The position numbers were made by a program, and so were the translations under genes. Below, piece after piece: positions 25,551 to 33,525 of a DNA stretch of 39,783 bases; the first letter of the stretch is position 1, and each line of letters starts with the position of its first letter. This DNA is from an uncultured Clostridia bacterium. Its GTDB lineage: Bacteria; Bacillota; Clostridia; Oscillospirales; CAG-272. Below the pieces are notes generated by a model. It worked only from the letters and a program-made list of their open reading frames with translations, had not been told where the DNA came from and ran no database searches. The stretch spans positions 1 to 39,783 of the forward strand of contig CANQQT010000016.1 in NCBI GenBank assembly GCA_947626065.1, written 5' to 3'.

Positions 25551-26511
25551 TCTCCGCGCCCTCCTTTTCGGTCTCCGGGATAACATAGGCCCCGGCCTGC
25601 TTGTCCCATCGGAATCCTAGCTTTTTCGCCTTTGCTGAAAGCAAGGCGCTCGATTCTTTCTTTGAAGTAAGGGAATGATTCATAGCCTGTAGAATGTTCA
25701 CGGCCTCCGTCGCCTGTTCCGCCGTTTCGATTTTGGAAACGATTTCCCGTGCCTTCTCCATAACCTCGAAATACTTTTTGCTCTGCTCCTCGAAAATTCC
25801 TTTTTCCTCTTCAATTTTCGATCGCGCTTTATCGAAAAGCCGGGTGAGGAAATCGTTTGAATCTCCGACTTTCAGGCTCGGAACGGGGATCTGTCCATCG
25901 ACTCCGAAACAACCTTTGGCGAAATACTCCTGTGTCGGCGAAAATCCGATGACTCTTGAGCCGCCTATCATCTGCACATATCCGCCGAAGTCGCACGGTT
26001 GCCACACAAGATTCCGTGCCGCTCCTTCGCACAAGAGCCGTTGCTGTGGCATTCCGTCCTTGTCCTTCTGCTCTTCGGAGTGGAAGACGTAAATCAAGTT
26101 CTTTTTCATCACGTCCCGGACAACGTGGGAGAACCTCTGGAACTCCTGCTTGACTGCGCCGAACCCTTTCAACGAAAGCGCCCCGTTTTTCTGGCGGTTT
26201 ACCGCCGGGTTGCTCCTCATCGCCCAATCTTGCAGGTACCCGACAAACGCGCCGCCCGTATCAATAATTACTGACTTGCACCCCTTGAACTCCGTTTCTT
26301 CAAGGTCTTTTAAAAGCTCCTCGTAAGTGTCCACGACCGCCGTCGGCTTCCAATAACGCGCTTCCACGCGGGAGACTCCGCCGTCGAAGTCAATCAGAAT
26401 AGGGTCTGGGGCCGAAAGGGCCAGCGTCGTTTTACCGACACCGGGTGCCCCGTAGATAATCATTGTAAAGGTTTTTCCCTCAAAGCTCAGTTCGTTAGGT
26501 TGTTTAATCAT
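25537..26511 (-). CDS. Sak4-like RecA-fold ATPase (AAA_24)
   Basis: MIIYGAPGVGKTTLALSAPDPILIDFDGGVSR; Walker B-like CKSVIIDTGGAF. Confidence 0.75.
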   Translation of the reverse strand: MIKQPNELSFEGKTFTMIIYGAPGVGKTTLALSAPDPILIDFDGGVSRVEARYWKPTAVVDTYEELLKDLEETEFKGCKSVIIDTGGAFVGYLQDWAMRSNPAVNRQKNGALSLKGFGAVKQEFQRFSHVVRDVMKKNLIYVFHSEEQKDKDGMPQQRLLCEGAARNLVWQPCDFGGYVQMIGGSRVIGFSPTQEYFAKGCFGVDGQIPVPSLKVGDSNDFLTRLFDKARSKIEEEKGIFEEQSKKYFEVMEKAREIVSKIETAEQATEAVNILQAMNHSLTSKKESSALLSAKAKKLGFRWDKQAGAYVIPETEKEGAENGNG

Positions 26512-27037
26512 TTTCTTTTACCTCTTTCAAATAGGTTATAACGGAATATTCAATCCATGCCTGAACCGTCTCGAATCCATCGAGGCGGATTTTTTCAACA
26601 AATTTTTCGTACACGTTATCCGGGAGTCGCCCGGAGACTCTGCACCGCCTCGAATGCCTCCCACCTCGCTCATACTGAATAACCGGGATCAGCTCCGGGA
26701 CAAACTCGGCGATTAAGGAGTCATAGATTTCCGGGAGAAGCGTCACCCCGTAGTTTCTGCTGTTCTCGCACTTGCAGAGGAGCGGGGTATCAAATAGCGG
26801 GTATCTCTTTCGGACAAAATCCGCAAACTCTTCCTGTTTTCTCCCGGATAACATCCGAAGAGCCCGCACCGGTTCCCTTGTCTTTTTAAGAGCTTCCGCC
26901 CATTCGTCCACGACTTTCGGGGCCTTCTTTTCGTTGCCACAGTCGCATTTTTCTCCGGGGTCAAGATGAGCTCCGCAATATTCGCAAATCCTGAACGGCC
27001 TTTCCCTCTCCGTCATCGTCTGAATGTTCGCATTCAT
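26504..27037 (-). CDS. Zinc-ribbon phage protein
   Basis: CEYCGAHLDPGEKCDCG motif. Confidence 0.55.
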   Translation of the reverse strand: MNANIQTMTERERPFRICEYCGAHLDPGEKCDCGNEKKAPKVVDEWAEALKKTREPVRALRMLSGRKQEEFADFVRKRYPLFDTPLLCKCENSRNYGVTLLPEIYDSLIAEFVPELIPVIQYERGGRHSRRCRVSGRLPDNVYEKFVEKIRLDGFETVQAWIEYSVITYLKEVKEND

Positions 27038-27052
27038 CGTTTCCCCATCCTC

Positions 27053-27256
27053 TCAATCGCAGAAGCTTGTCCTGCAAAACGGACAGCTTGTGATCAGCTC
27101 TTCGCCCGCTTTCTTTTCGGAGATCCCACCTTCGCCGAAGATTTGCCGGTGACAGTGGTAACATTCCCCGAAAAGCGGAACGAAGAAAGGAAGATTTTTT
27201 TCAGAACAATACTTCTTCTGCGCGTCCATCGCTCGTTTTTGTTGCCCGTAAATCAT
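27053..27256 (-). CDS. Small zinc-finger protein
   Basis: CYHCHRQIF and CPFCRTSFCD motifs; SD AGAGGTAA. Confidence 0.55.
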   Translation of the reverse strand: MIYGQQKRAMDAQKKYCSEKNLPFFVPLFGECYHCHRQIFGEGGISEKKAGEELITSCPFCRTSFCD

Positions 27257-27292
27257 GCCTTTTTACCTCTTTTCAAAAAAATTTCTTCGAGA

Positions 27293-27321
27293 CTTGATTT
27301 TCGAAAAAACGTGTGGTATAA
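27293..27321 (+). promoter_or_regulatory. Sigma-A-like promoter on the plus strand
   Basis: TTGATT-N17-TATAAT. Confidence 0.75.
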
Positions 27322-27327
27322 TGAAAT

Positions 27328-27412
27328 CAGCCGGAAACTCTTGTGCCTGCAAGAGCCTTTCATTTCCGACCGGGCCGGGCGTTACCTCTCCCGGCCCTTT
27401 CCTTTTCTTCCC
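27328..27412 (+). ncRNA. Candidate plus-strand small RNA
   Basis: Starts 7 nt after the -10 box; CGGAAA-CTCTTG-TGCCTG-CAAGAG-CCTTTCA-TTTCCG stem, then terminator. Confidence 0.65.
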
Positions 27413-27563
27413 GGTCGCACTCTTCTTTGAAAGCCCGAAGAATCGCGGCAATTGAAATCATGTGAACGGGAAGGAAAAGCACGGCCCAGTAGCCGAAGAC
27501 GAAAGCTTCCGTTATCGGCCATACCGATTGGAAAAGAGCCGCAAATCCATATAAGTACTTCAT
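27360..27563 (-). CDS. Small membrane protein
   Basis: MKYLYGFAALFQSVWPITEAFVFGYWAVLFLPVHMISIAAILRAF; AGGAGGTGG SD. Confidence 0.55.
   Translation of the reverse strand: MKYLYGFAALFQSVWPITEAFVFGYWAVLFLPVHMISIAAILRAFKEECDREEKERAGRGNARPGRK
27372..27402 (+). terminator. Rho-independent terminator of the small RNA
   Basis: GGGCCGGG-CGTTACCTCT-CCCGGCCC followed by TTTCCTTTT. Confidence 0.7.
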
Positions 27564-27580
27564 TCTCTCCACCTCCTTTC

Positions 27581-28030
27581 TCAATCCACGAATGTTTTCT
27601 TTTCGGAATCATAAATCCCGAAGTACTCAAAATCAACCTCGACGGAATAACGGGCGGCGTATGAAGATTCGCCAAACAGCGGCGGGAAGATCTCCCGAAT
27701 GCACGTTATGCGCCCGGTTTCTCCTAAAGCCCTAACGGCTTTTTTTATTTCCTCAAACGAGATGAACTTGTTTTTTTCTGATGTTTTTCTTCTTCCTCTC
27801 CGCTTCATCATTGTTTCAAAATTCCGTTGCCCCAAAACCGCACTATATATAGGATTCCCGTTTGCGTCCTCTTTTTCCGTGAATCCCCTTTTAAGCTCGC
27901 TATAGATGGTCACATGGGCCTTTCCAAGAGCCTCGGCGATTAAGGATACGTCCTCGCCGTTTTCGTAGCGCTTTTGGATTTCTTTTCTCTGCTCAAAAGT
28001 TAAATAACTGTATACTCTTTTTCCCTTCAT
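27581..28030 (-). CDS. HTH phage protein (IS30-like HTH)
   Basis: YLTFEQRKEIQKRYENGEDVSLIAEALGKAHVTIYSELKRG. Confidence 0.65.
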   Translation of the reverse strand: MKGKRVYSYLTFEQRKEIQKRYENGEDVSLIAEALGKAHVTIYSELKRGFTEKEDANGNPIYSAVLGQRNFETMMKRRGRRKTSEKNKFISFEEIKKAVRALGETGRITCIREIFPPLFGESSYAARYSVEVDFEYFGIYDSEKKTFVD

Positions 28031-28046
28031 GTTCTTTTCTCCTCTC

Positions 28047-28343
28047 TCAATTCATGCATACCGAAACCGGGCAAACATCGACGAAATCGCGGTCTTTAAA
28101 GCATCTTATGGTCGTTGTAATACTCGTAAAAATTCCCGTGAAAATTCCGGCAAAGATTATATAAATCCCTTCGTTTGTCTTAACTACGTCTTTAACCGTC
28201 ATTTTTCCGTTTCCAATGTTAAATACCTCTCCTGCGTCCGGTATTCTCTTTTCGCGGCATATTAACGCGCATATTTCATTAACCGAATTTGCCGCCTCAT
28301 TAATGCCCGACGTGTAGGTTAAAAAATCCTTTACTTCTTCCAT
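28047..28343 (-). CDS. Unknown early phage protein
   Basis: 98 aa, SD AAGAGGTAA. Confidence 0.55.
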   Translation of the reverse strand: MEEVKDFLTYTSGINEAANSVNEICALICREKRIPDAGEVFNIGNGKMTVKDVVKTNEGIYIIFAGIFTGIFTSITTTIRCFKDRDFVDVCPVSVCMN

Positions 28344-28373
28344 CTTTCTTTACCTCTTTTTTTAAATTGATTT

Positions 28374-28562
28374 TCAGGGCTTTTCGCCCGAAATTCCTTT
28401 TTCGTGCTCCCGTTTGATTTCAAATAGCTTTTTGAAATTCTCGCATTCGCCCTCCGCTATAAGCTCGCCGTTTTTCGATCCGTTCGGATTCTGTAGAATC
28501 ATATCGGCGAAATTGGCGTAAATGCTCCCGTCGGGATTCCTGTAAATCTTGTAAGCTCTCAT
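28374..28562 (-). CDS. Unknown early phage protein, first gene of the operon
   Basis: 62 aa MRAYKIYRNPDGSIYANFADMILQNPNGSKNGELIAEGE, SD GAGAGGTAG. Confidence 0.55.
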   Translation of the reverse strand: MRAYKIYRNPDGSIYANFADMILQNPNGSKNGELIAEGECENFKKLFEIKREHEKGISGEKP

Positions 28563-28594
28563 GCGTTCTACCTCTCTTTTTTTCCTTGCACTTC

Positions 28595-28623
28595 ATTATA
28601 CAATAAAATCCTTCCCCTAAAAA
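28595..28623 (-). promoter_or_regulatory. Candidate leftward early promoter
   Basis: TATAAT on minus strand with weak -35 (TTTTTA) at 17-nt spacing. Confidence 0.4.
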
Positions 28624-28637
28624 AATCAAAATGTGGG

Positions 28638-28666
28638 TTGCAAAAAGGTTGAAAACGTGTTATAAT
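28638..28666 (+). promoter_or_regulatory. Sigma-A promoter of the Mur ligase operon
   Basis: TTGCAA-N17-TATAAT. Confidence 0.75.
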
Positions 28667-28696
28667 AGGATAAGTTATTCTGTTCAGAGGGAAAGG

Positions 28697-30226
28697 GTGA
28701 GAAAGGACGTGGAAAGAAGGCATTCTCAGCCGGGGGAGAGAGGACTGCAAAGCTACGCGGCGGTGCTGGAGGCGGAGGGACTGCTCCGAGAGGGAAGCGA
28801 GGAGAATCCCGCGGTGAAGAGCCTCACGTTCGACACAAGAGACGTAGGGGAGAAGGCCCTCTTTTTCTGTAAAGGAGCCCATTTCAAAGAGGAATACCTC
28901 AAAGAAGCGGAAGAAAAGGGAGCCGTGGGCTACGTGGCGGAGGAAAGACACGGGAGTCGACTGCCGTGCCTGCTCGTTTCCGACGTCCGGAAGGCCATGA
29001 GCGTCCTCGCGCCCTTTCATTACGGGTATCCGCAAGAGGAACTCGCCGTCGTGGGAATCACGGGAACCAAAGGAAAAAGCACCGTGGCCTATTATCTGAA
29101 GGCCATTCTCGATAAAGCCTATCCGAAGGAGTGCGCGATTCTTTCGTCGGTGGACAATTACGACGGAGTCATAAGAGAGGAATCGCACCTCACGACGCCG
29201 GAGGCCCTGACGCTCTTCCGGCATCTGGCAAACGCTGCGGATGAAGGAATCCCGGCGCTCGTCATGGAGGTGTCGAGCCAAGCGCTCAAATACGGAAGAG
29301 TGGAAGGACTGATCTTCGACGCGGCCTGCTTCCATAACATCGGATCCGACCATATCAGCCCCATCGAGCACCCCGATTTCGAGGACTATTTTTCCTCAAA
29401 GCTGAAAATTCTCGACGCCTGCCGCGTCGCCTGCATCAATACCGACGCCGAGCTTGCCGAGAAAGTCCTTGAAAGGGCGAAAAGGAATCGGTGCCGAATC
29501 GTAAGGTACGGAAAAGGGAAGGGGAACGAGGTCACCGTTTCGGGAGGAGAAAAGAGGGAAGGAAGAATCTTCTTCCGGGTCAGAACTCCGCGATACGAAA
29601 GGGAGATGAGTCTGGCCATGCCGGGACTCTTCAACGTCTCAAACGCGGCGGCGGCCATAGCGCTGGCCGAGGTGCTGGAAGTCCCGGAGGAGGCGGTCGC
29701 CGAGGGACTGAGGGAAGCGAGGGTCAAGGGAAGAATGGAGGTTTTCCCCGCGGAGGACGGAAGAACCGTCGCCATCGTCGATTACGCGCATAACCGAATG
29801 AGCTTCGAGGCCCTGCACCGGTCGGTGAGGGAGGAGTACCCCGGGAAAAAGCTGATTTTCGTCTTCGGAAGCGCGGGAGGAAAGGCCTATAGCCGAAGAA
29901 GGGATCTCGGGGACGCGGCGGGTGAGCTGGCCGACTTCACGGTGATTACCGAGGAGGATTCCGGAGAGGAGCCCTTTGAGAAAATCGCGAGGGACCTCGG
30001 GGAGAGAATCGCCGCGAAGGGCGGAAAATATACCGTCATCGAGGACCGGGGAGAGGCCATCCGGAAGGCGATTTTCGGAGGGGAAGAGGACAAGGTCGTC
30101 CTCGTCCTCGGAAAAGGAAGGGAAACGAGACAGAAGAGGGGAACGGAGTATGTCCCCGTGCCCTCCGACGTCGATTACGTCAAAGAGGCCATCGAGGAGT
30201 ACAGCCGAAGAAAGGCGCACGTCTGA
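28697..30226 (+). CDS. Mur ligase family protein (MurE-like)
   Basis: GITGTKGKSTVAYYL ATP loop, VMEVSSQALKYGRV; start moved to GTG with GGGAAAGG upstream because the listed ATG precedes the promoter. Confidence 0.85.
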   Translation: MRKDVERRHSQPGERGLQSYAAVLEAEGLLREGSEENPAVKSLTFDTRDVGEKALFFCKGAHFKEEYLKEAEEKGAVGYVAEERHGSRLPCLLVSDVRKAMSVLAPFHYGYPQEELAVVGITGTKGKSTVAYYLKAILDKAYPKECAILSSVDNYDGVIREESHLTTPEALTLFRHLANAADEGIPALVMEVSSQALKYGRVEGLIFDAACFHNIGSDHISPIEHPDFEDYFSSKLKILDACRVACINTDAELAEKVLERAKRNRCRIVRYGKGKGNEVTVSGGEKREGRIFFRVRTPRYEREMSLAMPGLFNVSNAAAAIALAEVLEVPEEAVAEGLREARVKGRMEVFPAEDGRTVAIVDYAHNRMSFEALHRSVREEYPGKKLIFVFGSAGGKAYSRRRDLGDAAGELADFTVITEEDSGEEPFEKIARDLGERIAAKGGKYTVIEDRGEAIRKAIFGGEEDKVVLVLGKGRETRQKRGTEYVPVPSDVDYVKEAIEEYSRRKAHV

Positions 30227-30318
30227 AAAGGAACGGGTGGAAGAGGACAGACGCAAAAGGAACGCGCCGAGCACCCCCGGGAGGCCCCTCGAAAAGAAAC
30301 AAGTCAGGAGAAGAAAAA

Positions 30319-32178
30319 ATGTGCGGATTTGCCGGATTTTACGGTGGAGAATGGGAAAGCAGAAAGGAAATCTGCGAGAGAATGGGGGAGAAAATCGCCC
30401 ATAGAGGCCCCGACGAGGCAAGGAGCTATGACGACGGGAAGCTGAGCGTCAGCTTCCGGAGGCTCTCGATCATCGACCTCGACAGAGGCTCCCAGCCGAT
30501 GACCTCCGAGGACGGAAGGTACGTCCTCGTCTTCAACGGGGAAATCTATAATTTCCGGGAGCTGAGAGAGGAGCTGGAGGAGCCGGGACGCCCCTTTGCC
30601 ACCGATTCCGACACGGAGGTGCTCCTCCGGTGCTGTCAGAAATACGGGGAGCAGACCCCGAAGCACCTCAGAGGAATGTTCGCCTTCGTCTTTTACGACA
30701 GGGAAAAGAAGAGCCTCTTCGGGGCGAGGGATTTCTTCGGAATCAAGCCGCTTTTCTACGCGATGTGGGAGGGAACTCTCCTCTTCGGATCGGAAATCAA
30801 GAGCTTCCTGCCCCATCCGGCCTTCAAAAAGGAGATTCATAAGGAGGCGCTCAAGCTCTATCTTGAATTTCAGTATTCGCCCCTGCCGGAGACCATCTTC
30901 AAGGGCGTCTACCGGCTCCTCCCGGGGCATTTCTTCACCTACGACGAAAAAAACGGATTTCGGACGGAGGCCTACTTCGAGCCGAAGCTTGAGAAGAAAA
31001 AAAAATCGTTTCACAAAGCAGTGAGCGGAATCGAAAAAGCCGTCCTCTCCTCTGTGGAATATCACCAGATTTCCGACGTTGAGGTCGGCTCCTTCCTCTC
31101 AGGAGGCGTCGATTCCTCCTTCGTCGCCTCCACCGTTCGACCGATGAAAACCTATTCGGTCGGCTTCGCGGTCGAAAAATTCGACGAAACGGGGCAGGCG
31201 GCACGGCTGTCGGAGCTGCTCAAAATGCCAAACCGCGCCAAAATGATTTCGCCGGAGGAGTTCTTCGACGCGCTGCCCGACGTGCAGTATTATTCCGACG
31301 AGCCGCACGCCAATCTCTCCGCCGTTCCGCTCTATTACCTCGCGGGACTGGCCGCCGAGGATCTGAAGGTCGTGCTGTCGGGAGAGGGAGCCGACGAGCT
31401 CTTCGGGGGCTATGATTGGTACATCCAGAGCGAGGCCGCAAGAAGAATGAAAAAGCTCCCGAAGGCGGTGAAGCATACGCTGGCCAAAACCCTCGGACGC
31501 CTGCCCGTCCGCCATCTGGCGAGCTTCTTTAAGGCTCTCGACGAGAATGTGGAGGATACCTATATCGGACAGGCCTTCATTATGGACGATAAGGAGGCCA
31601 ACCGCCTCCTCGCGCCGGAATGGAGATGCGATATTTCCTATAAGGACGTCACGGCCCCCTTCTATGAAAAGGTGAAGGGAAAGGACGACCTGACGAAAAA
31701 GCTCTACCTCGATATGAAGCTCTGGCTCCCGGGGGATATCCTCCTCAAGGCCGACCGGATGACGATGGCCCATTCGCTGGAGCTGAGGGTGCCCTACCTC
31801 GACACCGAGGTGTGGGAGCAGGCGAGAACCCTCCCACCGGCCTTCAAGGCAAAGGGAAGGAAAACCAAACGCGCCTTCCGGGCCGCCGCGGGAAGACACG
31901 TCCCGAAGGAGTGGAAGAAGAGAAAGAAGGCGGGCTTCATGGTGCCCTTCCGGGTGTGGCTGAGGGAGGAGCGCTTCGCGAGCCGCGTGAGGGAGGCCTT
32001 CGAGTCGGAGGCCGCCGGAATTTTCTTCGACCGGGAAGCCCTGCTCGACCTGCTGGAGCGCCACGTCGCGGGAAAAGGGAACCACGCGAGAAAAATCTAT
32101 ACGGTCTATTCCTTCCTGCTGTGGTATGACCGGTATTTCGTCAGCACGAAGGAGGCCGGCCATGAAGACAAAAAGTAA
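30319..32178 (+). CDS. asnB: Asparagine synthase (glutamine-hydrolysing) family amidotransferase
   Basis: MCGFAGFYGG N-terminal Cys, HRGPDEA, FLSGGVDSSFVAS. Confidence 0.9.
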   Translation: MCGFAGFYGGEWESRKEICERMGEKIAHRGPDEARSYDDGKLSVSFRRLSIIDLDRGSQPMTSEDGRYVLVFNGEIYNFRELREELEEPGRPFATDSDTEVLLRCCQKYGEQTPKHLRGMFAFVFYDREKKSLFGARDFFGIKPLFYAMWEGTLLFGSEIKSFLPHPAFKKEIHKEALKLYLEFQYSPLPETIFKGVYRLLPGHFFTYDEKNGFRTEAYFEPKLEKKKKSFHKAVSGIEKAVLSSVEYHQISDVEVGSFLSGGVDSSFVASTVRPMKTYSVGFAVEKFDETGQAARLSELLKMPNRAKMISPEEFFDALPDVQYYSDEPHANLSAVPLYYLAGLAAEDLKVVLSGEGADELFGGYDWYIQSEAARRMKKLPKAVKHTLAKTLGRLPVRHLASFFKALDENVEDTYIGQAFIMDDKEANRLLAPEWRCDISYKDVTAPFYEKVKGKDDLTKKLYLDMKLWLPGDILLKADRMTMAHSLELRVPYLDTEVWEQARTLPPAFKAKGRKTKRAFRAAAGRHVPKEWKKRKKAGFMVPFRVWLREERFASRVREAFESEAAGIFFDREALLDLLERHVAGKGNHARKIYTVYSFLLWYDRYFVSTKEAGHEDKK

Positions 32179-33436
32179 AAGGGAAGAGGGAGCCCCGCAA
32201 AAAAAGGAAAAATTCCTGCCGATTCTGCTGGGAAGCGACGAAAACGTCTACGGAAACGTCCGACTCTTCCGGGAGGCCTTCCCCGTCACGCCGCTCGTCC
32301 TCTGCGGAGCGCTGCTTGTCGGAGTCCGGAAGAGTAGGCTCTGCGAGGTAAGAGTCGTGCCGGGACTCGATCGGGAGGAGGTCTTTGTCCCCACCCTCCG
32401 CGCCGTGCTGGAGGAGAAGGGAAAGGAGGCCGAGAAAATCGTCGTCGTCCCCTGCTCAGATTATTACGCAGAGCTGCTTTCAAGGCATTACGGGGAATTT
32501 GAGGGAAGAATTTCAAACGCTACGCTCCCGCCCGAGCAAATCGAGGAGCTGAACCGGAAGGATCGGTTCTATGAAATCTGTAAAAAATACCGGCTGGATT
32601 TCCCGAAGACACGCGTCCTCACAAGGGAGGAAGGAGCGGGGAGCCTCTCCCCCGCCGAGGAGGGATTTTCCTATCCCGTCGTCCTGAAGCCGGAGAACAG
32701 CAACGCCACGGAATATCTGCACTGCCATTTTCCCGGGAAAAAGAAGGTCTTCTTCCTCCACGACGAGGAGCAGTATAAAAAAACGGTGGAGGCCGTCTAT
32801 GCGGCGGGATATACGGGAAAGCTCATCTTGCAGGAGTTTATCCCGGGAGGGGACGACGCGATGAGGGTTGTCAATACCTATTCCGGGAACGACGGAAGGG
32901 TAAGACTGCTCTGCCTCGGGCAGGCCGTCCTTGAGGAGTATTCCCCCGCGACGCTCGGAAATTACGCCGCCGTCATCACAAGGGGAGACGACGACCTGTA
33001 TGAGAAAATCGAGGGCTTCCTCAACGCGATTCATTACGTGGGATTTGCCAATTTCGATCTCAAATATGACCGGAGAACCGGAAAAACCCTCGTCTTTGAA
33101 ATCAATAACCGCCCGGGAAGAAGCAGCTTCTTCACAAGGGCCGCGGGATGCAACCTGATGAAAACGATGGTGGAGGACGCCGTCGAGGGGAAGCCCTGCC
33201 CGACGCCGATAAGAACCGCGAAAACCGCCCTCTGGACGGAGGTGCCGCGCGGGGTGCTGATGAAGTATACCGAAAACGAAGAGCTGAAAAGGGAGATAAA
33301 GGCGCTCTGGAAAAAGGGAACCCTCTACAGAACCCTCTTCTGCCGGGAGGACAAGGGCCTGCGCCGACGCGCCGCCGTGTTGCGCTACTATTATTCCTTC
33401 TATAAAAACTATCGAAAATATTATTTCAAAAAGTAG
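32162..33436 (+). CDS. ATP-grasp carboxylate-amine ligase (COG3919-like)
   Basis: YPVVLKPENSNATEYL, LQEFIPGGDDAMRVVNTY, FEINNRPGRSSFF; overlaps the asnB end. Confidence 0.8.
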   Translation: MKTKSKREEGAPQKKEKFLPILLGSDENVYGNVRLFREAFPVTPLVLCGALLVGVRKSRLCEVRVVPGLDREEVFVPTLRAVLEEKGKEAEKIVVVPCSDYYAELLSRHYGEFEGRISNATLPPEQIEELNRKDRFYEICKKYRLDFPKTRVLTREEGAGSLSPAEEGFSYPVVLKPENSNATEYLHCHFPGKKKVFFLHDEEQYKKTVEAVYAAGYTGKLILQEFIPGGDDAMRVVNTYSGNDGRVRLLCLGQAVLEEYSPATLGNYAAVITRGDDDLYEKIEGFLNAIHYVGFANFDLKYDRRTGKTLVFEINNRPGRSSFFTRAAGCNLMKTMVEDAVEGKPCPTPIRTAKTALWTEVPRGVLMKYTENEELKREIKALWKKGTLYRTLFCREDKGLRRRAAVLRYYYSFYKNYRKYYFKK

Positions 33437-33525
33437 AGTCGCCGTTTTTTCATCGCCCGAAACCGAAGAGGCCCCCGTCGGGGCCAAACGAACCGGGGAG
33501 CCCAAGGAACCAAAGGAGAAATCGC

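Noticed and set aside
28631-28696. ATG start at 28631 for the Mur ligase
   Set aside because: Lies upstream of the TTGCAA-N17-TATAAT promoter, so cannot be translated from it.
28568-29371. 267-aa minus-strand ORF at the prophage junction
   Set aside because: Antisense to the Mur ligase gene and runs through both promoters.
31099-32163. 354-aa minus-strand ORF opposite asnB
   Set aside because: Shadow ORF of a clear AsnB gene.
32513-33505. 330-aa minus-strand ORF opposite ATP-grasp gene
   Set aside because: Shadow ORF of the ATP-grasp coding sequence.
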